DNA from: Thalassotalea insulae
Lineage (GTDB): Bacteria; Pseudomonadota; Gammaproteobacteria; Enterobacterales; Alteromonadaceae
DNA length: 64,000 nucleotides
Direction of reading: 5' to 3'
NCBI RefSeq assembly: GCF_030161395.1
Contig: NZ_BSST01000001.1
Coordinates: 2,914,001-2,978,000, forward strand
The stretch's first letter is position 1; each line of letters opens with the position of its first letter. Made by a program: the position numbers and the translations under genes. Positions 25,230 through 34,227 of the stretch are shown piece by piece. The notes under the pieces were generated by a model that had not been told where the DNA came from, did not search any database, and was given only the letters and a program-made list of their open reading frames with translations.

Positions 25230-27620
25230 TTAGTAGCTTAATAAAGTCAGGCTGTATCGTGTTTTTCCCGGCAAAAATGGCGATGGCTTACCTTGTTCCC
25301 AATCTTGATGCCCACTGCGATAATAAGGACTCCAGGGGTGTCCGGCCTGACTAGTAGGCATATGCAAAATTCCTGTTTCTTCGTGGCCGGGAGATACTAC
25401 CATACGCTCTGAAGCACCAAATGCTTTACCTTGCACTCTTGGCATATAGCTGTCACCAGGAAGCTGAGTTTTTGGCATATTCAGCCACTTCCCTAATAAT
25501 GGCACAGCCTTAGCAATAGGGTGTTGAATTTCGCTGCTGTTGATTTGTCCCCAAGTCGCTTCTGTTAATGATTGATCTTGGGTCATATCGACTAGCGTCG
25601 TGTTCAAGGCTTGTTCAAATGTTGCCTGCCAGCTGTCAGTTAACCAAAGGAAGTTATCTGGTTGCTGATTAACTAATTGCCATAAAGGCGTTTCGATTTG
25701 GTGCCGAATGGTATGAAAGTCGTAATTATCGCCAAACTGGCTGAGGTTTTTGTTAAACAGGGCGAACACCTGGTTTCTTAAATTGAGTCTGAAATTACGC
25801 ACCAGACGGTAACTAACTGAATTAACTGAGGCGCTAAGGTGTTCAGTTTGCAAAATTTCTTTAGCTTGTTGCCATAATGGTTTATTGGTAATTGCTTCTG
25901 TTGTCAGAACTTTATCCAATAAAAAATGCTGCCAGGGTTTTAAAAATAACGCGCGGTCATCTAGCGCTATTGCTAGTAACTTTTTTTCATCAAAATGAGT
26001 TTCGGCGAACAGAGCGTCTCTGATCTGCTGTGCCCTTGCTCCTAAGGCATAACCGCCATTGCCTATTTTTTCTTGCATTTGACCGCCAACAACGCGGGCG
26101 TTGGCGGTCCATAAACGATCTGTTGCTGGATTGAGTATGCGAGGGTATTGATCTTCAGTTAAATAGCCGTCCCAGAAATAGCGACCATTCGCCCATGATT
26201 TAGGGGTTGCGCCAAAGTTTGAAGATTTTTTCGGAATAGGCCCCATAATGGTCCAGCCAATATTACCTGCCTTATCGCCAATCATCATGTTTTGTGCAGG
26301 AATGCCTGAATGAGCAGCAACAGTGAATGCCTGTTGTACTGATGTTGCCTGTTCCAGCTGCTGCGCGGTAAAATTAACCGCTTCTAGATCATGAGCAACC
26401 CAACGATAGGCTAATAATTTCCCGTCAGCATTTTTGCCGATAATAGGTCCCCACTGAGTTTCTTTGCTGATAAATTCCTGCGGTTGCTGACCTTTTACCG
26501 CGATTACATGCTTGTATTGGGTAAATGCTTTTTCGCCATCAGGAGTGAGGTAATGGCTACCCTTTTCATTGGTGTTGATGATAATGACATCGCTCCAGTC
26601 ACCGTAACTGTTAGTAAAACCCCAGGCGATATTACCATTGCTACCTGTGACCATGGCAGGTGTGCCGGGCAAGGTGAGACCGCTAACTTTTACTAACTCA
26701 TCGTTGTCATCTTGGTACTCAAATGATGCCCTGAACCAGGTATTTGGTACACGTAAGCCTAGGTGCATATCATTGGCAACGATGGCACTGCCTGTGGCGC
26801 TGATGTTACCGCCAACAGCCCAGTTATTAGAGCCTGGGAACTGTTCGCTACTATCGTCGGTGTCACTAAATTGTTTGCTATGAGTGTGTTTGTTAACTGA
26901 GGCGTGAGCAGCAGGCCATGGCATATCTGGTAATGGCGCAGCAGAATATCTAGTGCCATCTACAGCTGCATCCCAACGGCTGCCTTTAGGGTTTAAAAAG
27001 GCAAAAATTTCTGGTGCAAAACTGGACGCCAATACCCCTAATGTTCTTTCCCTGCCGCCGTCTTTATACTGTAAATCCAAATACATGCTTAATACCGTTA
27101 GCACGGTATCTTCTTCTAGCCATTCTACCGGTTCTTGCTGCAGGAGTAAGTATTCAAACGGTTGTGCTTTCAAGCTGTGTAAGCCTTCATTAACTCCTGT
27201 GGTATAAGCCGTTAACAAGCGCTGTTGTGCCTTCGGCAGATGGTTAACTATCTGTTCCGCTCTTTGTCGAAAACGATGTAAGCGAATGGATTTATCATAA
27301 TCAAGCGCGGCTGGGCCGAATAAACTGGATAACTCGCCAGCGGCGTTTTTACGCAATAAATCCATTTGGAAGAATCTTTCCTGCGCGTGTATAAAACCGG
27401 TGGCAGTCGCAATATCGAGACGATCTTGCCCTTTTATCGTGGCGATACCTTGCTGATCTCTTTCGATAACAACGCTATTTTTGATACCCAAGATAGTTTG
27501 TTTTCCCTCGAGGATTGGTAATGCACTGTCAATTTGGCTATATACCCAGGTCAACGCCATTGCGCAGAGTAAAAAGATAATAAGTGAAACAGCAATAGAG
27601 ATTTTTTTGATGTTATTCAT
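25230..27620 (-). CDS. Penicillin acylase family (Ntn-hydrolase) protein
   Basis: A 796-residue secreted or periplasm-anchored amidase. An N-terminal hydrophobic helix (7-28) precedes the alpha subunit (GIATIKGQDRLDIATATGFIHAQERFFQMDLLRK). The autoprocessing site FPGSNNWAVGG makes S264 the N-terminal nucleophile of the beta subunit, and NDMHLGLRVPNTWF follows. The C-terminal SQAGHPWSPYYRSGHQDWEQG is typical. Relatives hydrolyse penicillins, acyl-homoserine lactones or other N-acyl amides; which one cannot be told. Quorum quenching is possible but not shown. Confidence 0.92.
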   Translation of the reverse strand: MNNIKKISIAVSLIIFLLCAMALTWVYSQIDSALPILEGKQTILGIKNSVVIERDQQGIATIKGQDRLDIATATGFIHAQERFFQMDLLRKNAAGELSSLFGPAALDYDKSIRLHRFRQRAEQIVNHLPKAQQRLLTAYTTGVNEGLHSLKAQPFEYLLLQQEPVEWLEEDTVLTVLSMYLDLQYKDGGRERTLGVLASSFAPEIFAFLNPKGSRWDAAVDGTRYSAAPLPDMPWPAAHASVNKHTHSKQFSDTDDSSEQFPGSNNWAVGGNISATGSAIVANDMHLGLRVPNTWFRASFEYQDDNDELVKVSGLTLPGTPAMVTGSNGNIAWGFTNSYGDWSDVIIINTNEKGSHYLTPDGEKAFTQYKHVIAVKGQQPQEFISKETQWGPIIGKNADGKLLAYRWVAHDLEAVNFTAQQLEQATSVQQAFTVAAHSGIPAQNMMIGDKAGNIGWTIMGPIPKKSSNFGATPKSWANGRYFWDGYLTEDQYPRILNPATDRLWTANARVVGGQMQEKIGNGGYALGARAQQIRDALFAETHFDEKKLLAIALDDRALFLKPWQHFLLDKVLTTEAITNKPLWQQAKEILQTEHLSASVNSVSYRLVRNFRLNLRNQVFALFNKNLSQFGDNYDFHTIRHQIETPLWQLVNQQPDNFLWLTDSWQATFEQALNTTLVDMTQDQSLTEATWGQINSSEIQHPIAKAVPLLGKWLNMPKTQLPGDSYMPRVQGKAFGASERMVVSPGHEETGILHMPTSQAGHPWSPYYRSGHQDWEQGKPSPFLPGKTRYSLTLLSY

Positions 27621-27820
27621 TATTTTAGTGAAAGCTTTTTGCGTAGCTTAAGATTATCCCAATTACAGATAGGGTACAAATGATCATCTACTGAGTTTTA
27701 GTTGGCATTTAAGCGGTTGTTAACTGTGTCAACATTCATTAATAGTTACACTTGTGTGATTGCAACTTGGTATCGATGTTGTTAATTTTTCGTTAGTTAA
27801 TAACAATAATTCATTATGCC

Positions 27821-29077
27821 ATGTCAATTATCAGCCCCTGGAAACAGGATTTTCCAATATTTTCAACTCGCGCTTACCCCAGATTGTGTTATCTAGATAG
27901 TGCTGCAACGTGTTTAACGCCTAAACATGTCGCTGATGCTATTTATCATTATCAATGTTATGCCCATGCCAATAGTCATAAAGGCTTGTATCAGTTGAGC
28001 GCTAATGTCACGGAAATAGTCGAACAGGCAAGAGAAAAAGTCGCTCATTTTCTTGGGGCAAATAGTGGCCAGCAAATCATCTTTAACTCAGGTACGACGG
28101 AAGCACTGAATTTAGTTGCTTACAGTTTTGTTGAGCCATTGCTAATTAAAGCGCAACAACAAGAAACAGCGAGCAATATAGTGATCAGCGCTGCAGAACA
28201 TCATGCCAATTTATTGCCGTGGCAGCGGCTGGCACAGCAGTACCAGGCAGAGCTTAGGGTGGTCGATTTAATGCCCGATGGCACCTTAAATATTGAGCAT
28301 CTAAGATCATTACTGGACAGTGAAACTAGGGTATTAGCCGTGACTCATTGTTCTAATGTTATTGGCCAATATGAAGATGTTCAGCAGATATGTCAGCTTG
28401 CCAGTGATAAAAAGATTGCAACTGTAGTTGATGGTGCTCAGGCGGTTGCTAGAGGTGCTGTTGACGTTAATGCGATAGGTTGTGACTTTTATGTGTTTTC
28501 GGCACATAAACTCTACGGACCAACAGGCTGTGGTGTGTTGTATGGTAAAGTTGAACATTTTGACAATATGCGACCCTATCAATTAGGTGGCGGCATCATA
28601 TCAAGCGTTAGTTATCAACAAAGTGAATTTATAGCCGGGCCGCTTAAGTTTGAACCGGGGTCTCATAACGTAGCTGCTATTGTTGGACTCGTTGAAGCGA
28701 TTGATTATCTGAATGATTTGTCCTGGCATGATATTAATCATTACTTAAATGATTTAGCGTTTTATTTGCAGCAGTCTTTACAAGAGTTAAAGTACTTTAA
28801 GCCGTTAGTTAAACTGCCGTTACCGGAATACAAAGGTGTTACCTTGCCGACTTTAACTAGCTTTCAAATTAAAGGGGTTCATTGTCATGATGTCGCCAGC
28901 ATACTCGATAGTGAGGACATTGCTGTCAGGGCGGGTCATCATTGTGCTCAACCTTTGCATCAGTTTTTCGCTGTTAATTCGACCATTAGAGCATCACTTG
29001 GGCTCTATAACGATTACTCCGATATTGACCGTTTAGTGGCAGGGTTAGATCAAGCGCACCAACTTATGCTAAGTTAG
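27821..29077 (+). CDS. Cysteine desulfurase, SufS/CsdA type
   Basis: A PLP enzyme that removes sulfur from cysteine as an enzyme persulfide. The 418-residue protein has SAAEHHANLLPWQ (H127/H128), VVDGAQAV (D204), the PLP lysine in FSAHKLYGPTGCGV (K230) and the catalytic C375 in RAGHHCAQPLHQ, the SufS/group II context. The gene is followed 23 bases later by a SufU-type gene and then by xdhC and mocA. The set suggests sulfur delivery to the molybdenum cofactor (as with Rhodobacter NifS4 and XdhC) rather than, or as well as, Fe-S assembly. I leave the symbol open because csdA and sufS cannot be separated by eye. Confidence 0.9.
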   Translation: MSIISPWKQDFPIFSTRAYPRLCYLDSAATCLTPKHVADAIYHYQCYAHANSHKGLYQLSANVTEIVEQAREKVAHFLGANSGQQIIFNSGTTEALNLVAYSFVEPLLIKAQQQETASNIVISAAEHHANLLPWQRLAQQYQAELRVVDLMPDGTLNIEHLRSLLDSETRVLAVTHCSNVIGQYEDVQQICQLASDKKIATVVDGAQAVARGAVDVNAIGCDFYVFSAHKLYGPTGCGVLYGKVEHFDNMRPYQLGGGIISSVSYQQSEFIAGPLKFEPGSHNVAAIVGLVEAIDYLNDLSWHDINHYLNDLAFYLQQSLQELKYFKPLVKLPLPEYKGVTLPTLTSFQIKGVHCHDVASILDSEDIAVRAGHHCAQPLHQFFAVNSTIRASLGLYNDYSDIDRLVAGLDQAHQLMLS

Positions 29078-29100
29078 CGATAATAGTTGTTGGAGCTTTC

Positions 29101-29583
29101 ATGGGGAATCAGGTGCAACAAGCTTACACTAACGGACATAATCAGGGGCAACATTCGCTTTATCAACAAGCAATGTTGGCGCATCACAAATCTCCGGTTG
29201 GATTTGAGCAAGAGATTAACGTCAGTCATAGTGCCGATGGAGTTAACCCTGCCTGTGGTGATGAAATTCGTATTGATGCTGAGCTTTGTGATGATCATAT
29301 TAGTCACTTAGCCTTTTTTGGCGACAGTTGTGCTATTTGCCGTGCTTCTGCTTCCATGCTGTGTCAGTTTTTGCGAAATCAACCAGTGGCTCAAGCTCTC
29401 GCAATAAGTCAACAGTTGCAGTTATCACTCGATAAAAACCTCGCTTTTACTGGTCAGATGGCTGAGCATTTTGCTCCTTTGGGGGCGGTGGCTAAATTTC
29501 CGGTTCGTAAACAATGTGCCCTGTTACCTTGGAGTACCTTGGATAAGGTATTAAAGAAAACCCTTAATGAGAGCGAGGTTTAG
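29101..29583 (+). CDS. sufU: SufU-type sulfur acceptor/scaffold protein
   Basis: A 160-residue IscU-fold protein of the SufU branch. C52 and D54 are in NPACGDE, C77 in GDSCAICRAS, and C139 in FPVRKQCALLPW. These correspond to the zinc ligands C41, D43, C66 and C128 of Bacillus subtilis SufU, each shifted by exactly 11 residues, with the longer SufU spacing between second and third cysteines. SufU accepts sulfur from SufS in Gram-positive bacteria; it is uncommon in Gammaproteobacteria. GGAG precedes the ATG. Placed between the desulfurase and xdhC, it may relay sulfur to XdhC; that is inference. Confidence 0.88.
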   Translation: MGNQVQQAYTNGHNQGQHSLYQQAMLAHHKSPVGFEQEINVSHSADGVNPACGDEIRIDAELCDDHISHLAFFGDSCAICRASASMLCQFLRNQPVAQALAISQQLQLSLDKNLAFTGQMAEHFAPLGAVAKFPVRKQCALLPWSTLDKVLKKTLNESEV

Positions 29584-29589
29584 TAACCT

Positions 29590-30618
29590 ATGCAGGAAAA
29601 CTGGCAGCAAATTATTTCTCGATTCGATAGCAACGAAGACTTTGTTCTTGCCACGATAGTGGCAACCCGTGGCTCAACCTATCGTAAAACCGGTACCATG
29701 ATGTTGATTGATCAACAGGGAGCTTGCACCGGTTTGCTCAGTGGTGGTTGTCTGGAAGCTGATATTAGTTGCCATGCACAGGAAGTATTGCATCAAACGC
29801 ATAATAAATTACTGACCTATGATCTCAAGGCGGATGCAGAATTACTTTGGGGGCTGGGATTGGGCTGTGAAGGGGCAATTGACATCTTACTCCAGCCATT
29901 AAACGCTAATAACCAACACTTAGAATTTGTCCATTTGATCCAGGCGATTGAACAAGGGCAAAGTGGCATTTATTGTCAGCAAGTGAGTGAGCAGACAGTT
30001 GCTCAAGCCTGTTTTATTAGGGCACCTTTAGATGATAAAGCATTGCTACAACAACAAGTAACAAATGCAATATCAGGTAAAAATAATGATGCTAAACGCT
30101 GGTTAGTGACGCCGGTGACACCCGTTTGGTCGATATTGCTATGTGGTGCCGGACCCGATGCTGCACCGGTGGTGACTATGGCGAAACAGCTCGGCTGGAA
30201 AGTTACTTTGCAAGATCATCGGGAGAATAATTTGGCGCAAAGTGAGTTTTCCCTTTGTGATGCCAAACGAAAATTGCGCGCTGAACATCTAACGACAGAC
30301 GACTTAGCTGGCTTTGATGCGGTGATTATCATGACCCATAACTTAACCAATGATGGCCTATTACTGAAAAATGCACTGGCAGCTGATATTGATTATATCG
30401 GCTTATTAGGGCCAGCAGGGCGACGTGATAAGTTATTAGCTGAGCTGTCATTAACAGCATCCGATGTTGAGCAGCAAGTGTTCGGCCCGATTGGTTTAGA
30501 TATTGGCGGTCGCAGTCCACAGGCGATAGCCTTATCTATTTGTGCTGAAATTCAACAGTTTATCAGCCGGCAGACTCAACAAAAAAATCTTAAATCCTGG
30601 TCTTTAAAATGCCACTAG
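29590..30618 (+). CDS. xdhC: XdhC/CoxI-family molybdenum cofactor maturation protein
   Basis: A 342-residue protein. The N-terminal XdhC/CoxI domain has ATIVATRGSTYRKTGTMMLID and GLLSGGCLEADIS. The C-terminal Rossmann domain has ILLCGAGPDAAPVV and IGLLGPAGRRDKLLAEL. XdhC proteins bind Moco, promote its sulfuration by a cysteine desulfurase and insert it into xanthine-dehydrogenase-family enzymes. It begins six bases after sufU and overlaps mocA by ten bases. No xanthine or aldehyde oxidase structural gene is in the window, so its client lies elsewhere. Confidence 0.92.
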   Translation: MQENWQQIISRFDSNEDFVLATIVATRGSTYRKTGTMMLIDQQGACTGLLSGGCLEADISCHAQEVLHQTHNKLLTYDLKADAELLWGLGLGCEGAIDILLQPLNANNQHLEFVHLIQAIEQGQSGIYCQQVSEQTVAQACFIRAPLDDKALLQQQVTNAISGKNNDAKRWLVTPVTPVWSILLCGAGPDAAPVVTMAKQLGWKVTLQDHRENNLAQSEFSLCDAKRKLRAEHLTTDDLAGFDAVIIMTHNLTNDGLLLKNALAADIDYIGLLGPAGRRDKLLAELSLTASDVEQQVFGPIGLDIGGRSPQAIALSICAEIQQFISRQTQQKNLKSWSLKCH

Positions 30619-31223
30619 TGCTGGAAGTTATTTTGTTGGCGGCGGGTTGTTCAGATCGTCTTGGCCAGCCGAAACAACTGGTCGAATTTCAAGGGCAATC
30701 ACTGATTATCAGACAAAGTAAAATGGCACTGGCGTTAAGTGATAAGGTTATTTGCGTGTTAGGCTTCCAAGCTAAGCGAATGGCACAGGAAGTTAGTCAG
30801 TTGTCAGTACGCTGCGTGAATAATGAAAACTGGCACTCAGGTTTAGCCAGCTCAATAGCTGCAGGAGTTAGTGCTGTGGCCCCAGAAACTGATGCAGTGT
30901 TGCTGTTGTTAGTGGATCAATGGCAACTTACGCTTGATGATCTACAGCGATTAGTTACTCGCTGGCAGGTGGAGCCTGAATCGATTGTTTGTGCCGAGCA
31001 CAGTACGCAAGATAGTGGTTTAGCCAAAGTATTTGGCCCACCAGTGATTTTTCCTAAACAATATTTTTCAGCTTTAACCCGTTTACCGCAAGGGCAGGGT
31101 GCTAAATCAGTCATTGCCGCGAATCGTCAGCAGGTTATTTGGCTGCCATTAGCAAGCGCCTTTGTTGATTTAGATACGCCAGAGCAATTATCTGAATTGC
31201 AACGCGTTGATAATATCGATTGA
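30609..31223 (+). CDS. mocA: MocA-like molybdopterin nucleotidyltransferase
   Basis: A 204-residue MobA-fold protein: ILLAAGCSDRLGQPKQLVEF is the NTP-binding signature, followed by LLLVDQWQLT and FGPPVIFPKQYFSALTRLPQGQGAKSVI. This resembles MocA/YgfJ-type CTP:molybdopterin cytidylyltransferases, which make the cofactor of xanthine-dehydrogenase-type enzymes. The overlap with xdhC supports that over the GTP-specific MobA. The family also includes other nucleotidyltransferases, so the CTP preference is inferred. Confidence 0.82.
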   Translation: MPLVLEVILLAAGCSDRLGQPKQLVEFQGQSLIIRQSKMALALSDKVICVLGFQAKRMAQEVSQLSVRCVNNENWHSGLASSIAAGVSAVAPETDAVLLLLVDQWQLTLDDLQRLVTRWQVEPESIVCAEHSTQDSGLAKVFGPPVIFPKQYFSALTRLPQGQGAKSVIAANRQQVIWLPLASAFVDLDTPEQLSELQRVDNID

Positions 31224-31294
31224 ATTCACTTGGTATAACTGAAATTAACTTGATAAAATCGTCGACAGAATGAATGTCTAACGGAAAGAAACAG

Positions 31295-31846
31295 ATGGCA
31301 TCTTTACAAGAGCAATTATTAAAAGCAGGCTTAACGACTAAACAAAAAGCCCGACAAGCAAATACAGATAAACGAAAGAAAAATAAACAAAAGCGCAGTG
31401 GTGCCAAAGTGGAAACCAGCTTGCAGGAGCAAGTAAAGCAAGACTTAGCTAAGGCTCAACAAGCCAAGCAGGAAAAGGATGCGGCGCTTAATGCGGAGAA
31501 AAAGCAGCAATTAGCAATGAAAGAGCAAAAACTGCGTATTTTGCAGATCCTGCAACATCATCAAATTACCGGTGTCGAAGGGGAAAAAGAATACAATTAC
31601 ACTTTTAACAACGTCATCAAAAAGTTACATTTAAACGCGATGACCTACCAAGCATTAGTCAATGGTCGTTTAGCTTTGTGTGGTCAGGATGATGTTACTT
31701 ATATTGTGACTAAGGAAACCGCGGAAAAGCTTGCCCAATTAGAACCAGAGGTGATTTTAGTACAAAACGATCAGGTTGATGACGAGCATACCGATGAAGA
31801 AGATCCCTATGCCGCCTATCAAATTCCAGATGATTTAATGTGGTAA
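31295..31846 (+). CDS. DUF2058 (YaiL-like) protein
   Basis: A protein of about 183 residues, very rich in Lys and Gln over residues 15-90 and predicted helical there. A C-terminal domain ends in the conserved acidic EEDPYAAYQIPDDLMW. This matches DUF2058/YaiL, described as nucleoprotein- or polynucleotide-associated; its role is not established. An upstream in-frame ATG at 31274 adds seven residues; the ATG at 31295 (MASLQEQLLKAG) is the usual family start and has a GGAAAG site. Confidence 0.88.
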   Translation: MASLQEQLLKAGLTTKQKARQANTDKRKKNKQKRSGAKVETSLQEQVKQDLAKAQQAKQEKDAALNAEKKQQLAMKEQKLRILQILQHHQITGVEGEKEYNYTFNNVIKKLHLNAMTYQALVNGRLALCGQDDVTYIVTKETAEKLAQLEPEVILVQNDQVDDEHTDEEDPYAAYQIPDDLMW

Positions 31847-31887
31847 ATTTGCCGTTATTTTAATCCGAACAATACTGAGTTTTATAG

Positions 31888-31926
31888 TTTGGCCGCGCTG
31901 TGATAGACTGCGCGGCCAAATTTTAT
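31888..31926 (+). terminator. Terminator after the DUF2058 gene
   Basis: TTTGGCCGCGC (31888-31898) and GCGCGGCCAAA (31910-31920) form an 11-base-pair stem with an 11-base loop, followed by TTTTAT. Confidence 0.75.
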
Positions 31927-31979
31927 CTATTTATTTGTTGGTAATAGCTGTTTGCTAACATACAGTTTAAGGTGTATTG

Positions 31980-32342
31980 ATGTTTATTTTACGTTGGCTA
32001 ATCGGCCGTATTATTTTATTTTTTGATTTTGTCTTTTCGCCGAAAAAACCCAAAAGAGCGCCAGAATTGCAAAATGAAATTGATGAAAGTACGGCGCATT
32101 TGAGTTTGTACCAACTGCCTGCCTGTCCGTTTTGTGTCAAAGTACGCCGCGCAATGAAACGGGGCGGATTAAATATCGCAGTTAAGAACATTAATAAAGA
32201 TAATAGTCTGCGACAAGAGCTTGTAGAACAAGGAGGGAAGCACAAGGTTCCTTGTTTGAAAATTGTCAATGATAACCAAGAGGTAACCTGGTTATACGAA
32301 TCATCGGATATTAAGCAATACATACAACAGTTTGTTCGTTAA
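31980..32342 (+). CDS. Membrane-anchored glutaredoxin
   Basis: A 120-residue glutaredoxin fold with an N-terminal hydrophobic helix (residues about 2-20), so it is probably tethered to the inner membrane. The active site CPFC is C49-C52 and the cis-proline is in KHKVPCLKI. The start is ATG 31980, with AAGG seven bases upstream; a TTG one codon earlier is unlikely. It stands alone. Dithiol-type reductase activity is expected; the client is unknown. Confidence 0.88.
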   Translation: MFILRWLIGRIILFFDFVFSPKKPKRAPELQNEIDESTAHLSLYQLPACPFCVKVRRAMKRGGLNIAVKNINKDNSLRQELVEQGGKHKVPCLKIVNDNQEVTWLYESSDIKQYIQQFVR

Positions 32343-32425
32343 CCGTTAATTTAGACGATTTGCGAATTATTTTGGCGGTTAGGTGGTCTAGTGATATATC
32401 GTATTGTTAAGATTATTTACCTTCT

Positions 32426-33430
32426 ATGTCAAAAGCATTTCGTCAACATTCTTCGTGGCAAATAACAGAAAATCAGGTGACGGATGAAGCGGTGTACCGT
32501 TCACGTCGCTCATTCCTTAAACGCTTAGGCTTTGTTGGTGCCAGTGGGTTATTATCACCACATGCTAATGCCATCGACTGGTTTACTCACAAGCAAACTA
32601 AGCGTTTTCAAACCCATCCTCTCAAGTTTCAAGCGAGTCCCGCCACAAGTGAAAGCTTAACGCCAGAGCAAAAAGTGCTCTCTCATAATAATTTTTATGA
32701 GTTTGGCACGAATAAATCCGATCCGAGTGAAAATGCCCAGCAGTTTAAGGTTAAACCATGGCAATTAAAGGTTTCAGGCGAAGTAGAGCAAGAAATCACC
32801 TTAGATTACGATGATCTACTAAAACGCTTTTCGCTGGAAGAGCGAATATATCGATTACGCTGCGTTGAAGCGTGGTCAATGGTGATCCCCTGGATTGGTT
32901 TTCCTCTGGCACAACTGATTAAACAGGCAAAGCCGTTAGCTAAGGCGAAATATGTCGCCTTTGAAACCTTGTATGATCCACAGCAAATGCCGGGACAAAA
33001 CAGTCGTCGTATTGGTGGGGGCATTGATTATCCCTATGTCGAAGGCTTGCGCCTTGATGAAGCCATGCATCCGTTAACTCTGCTAAGTGTTGGCTTGTAT
33101 GGCAAGACCTTACCACCGCAAAATGGTGCGCCAATTCGGCTAGTGGTTCCGTGGAAATATGGCTTTAAGAGTATTAAATCGATTGTCTCGATTCGTTTGG
33201 TTGAAAAAATGCCACCAACCACTTGGAACTTATTAGCACCGAATGAATATGGTTTTTATGCCAATGTTAATCCTGAAGTTGATCATCCAAGGTGGAGTCA
33301 GGCTAGTGAGCGACGTATTACTACTGGCGGACTCTTTGCCCGTAATCGCATCGAGACTTTGCCATTTAACGGTTATGGCGAACAGGTCGCAGAGCTATAT
33401 AAAAACATGGATTTACGTCAGTATTATTAG
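32426..33430 (+). CDS. msrP: Protein-methionine-sulfoxide reductase catalytic subunit MsrP
   Basis: A periplasmic molybdoenzyme that repairs oxidised methionines. The 334-residue protein has a twin-arginine signal (SRRSFLKRLGFVGASGLL, residues 26-43), LRCVEAWSMVIPWIGFPL with C146 as the molybdenum ligand, and RLVVPWKYGFKSIKSIV. It is followed 12 bases later by msrQ, its haem electron donor. MsrP uses unsulfurated Mo-molybdopterin, so it does not need the XdhC route encoded 2 kb upstream. Confidence 0.95.
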   Translation: MSKAFRQHSSWQITENQVTDEAVYRSRRSFLKRLGFVGASGLLSPHANAIDWFTHKQTKRFQTHPLKFQASPATSESLTPEQKVLSHNNFYEFGTNKSDPSENAQQFKVKPWQLKVSGEVEQEITLDYDDLLKRFSLEERIYRLRCVEAWSMVIPWIGFPLAQLIKQAKPLAKAKYVAFETLYDPQQMPGQNSRRIGGGIDYPYVEGLRLDEAMHPLTLLSVGLYGKTLPPQNGAPIRLVVPWKYGFKSIKSIVSIRLVEKMPPTTWNLLAPNEYGFYANVNPEVDHPRWSQASERRITTGGLFARNRIETLPFNGYGEQVAELYKNMDLRQYY

Positions 33431-33442
33431 TGGTGACAGCAA

Positions 33443-34066
33443 ATGATCAACAAAAAGTCGATGAAAGTCATATTGCTTAAATCAGTGATTCATTTGGTTA
33501 GCCTATCGCTGTTAGTGAATGTCTACTATTTAGCGATTAATGATCAGCTTGGTGCCGATCCGGTAGAAGCGGTATTACATTTTACCGGCATAGGGGCATT
33601 TAATTTACTGCTACTCAGTCTCTTGGTGACCCCTATCGTTAAGTATTGCCAGTGGCGTATCTTTATGCAGGTCCGTCGTTTACTTGGTTTATACAGTTTT
33701 ACGTATGCCTTGTGCCATGTCTTGAGTTTTCTAGCATTTGAAGTGCAGTTTGACTGGCCGTTATTTATCGAAGAAATTTATCAGCGTCCTTATGTCACTA
33801 TAGGTATGGCGGCATTTGTGATTTTATTGACGTTGGCGGTTACTTCTATTAGCGCAATGAAAAAACAATTAGGGCGAAAATGGCAGTTGCTACATAATTG
33901 GGTTTATTTAGCGCTATTGTTGGTAGCGATTCATTTTTACTGGTCGGTAAAATCTGAAATTATAGAACCCAGTATTTATATCATACTGGCCCTTGGATTA
34001 TTGTGGTTTAGAAAGGATAAATTTACCCGTTGGCTGGCAAACAAACACCGTGCCAATAACCATTAG
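33443..34066 (+). CDS. msrQ: Haem-binding membrane subunit MsrQ
   Basis: A 207-residue inner-membrane b-type cytochrome of the ferric-reductase-like family that passes electrons from the quinone pool or flavin reductase to MsrP. About six hydrophobic helices; motifs include RRLLGLYSFTYALCHVLSF and LHNWVYLALLLVAIHFYW, with the haem-ligand histidines. Its position directly after msrP confirms the call. Confidence 0.95.
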   Translation: MINKKSMKVILLKSVIHLVSLSLLVNVYYLAINDQLGADPVEAVLHFTGIGAFNLLLLSLLVTPIVKYCQWRIFMQVRRLLGLYSFTYALCHVLSFLAFEVQFDWPLFIEEIYQRPYVTIGMAAFVILLTLAVTSISAMKKQLGRKWQLLHNWVYLALLLVAIHFYWSVKSEIIEPSIYIILALGLLWFRKDKFTRWLANKHRANNH

Positions 34067-34227
34067 TCCTAGTTTTTGGGCCACTGACCGCAGCCTAGCC
34101 TGATAACGCTAAAATTTTCTTGTTACCATCACTTATTCATAATAACGTATTGTTAATACAAGAATAAGCGCTTAGCCTCTTTATCAATAATAAGAGCAAA
34201 AGCCATGTCTATTAGGGAATATCAATC

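Noticed and set aside
29087..29311. Alternative frame overlapping sufU
   Set aside because: It is out of frame with the SufU motifs and lacks any family resemblance; the sufU frame has its own GGAG and all zinc ligands.
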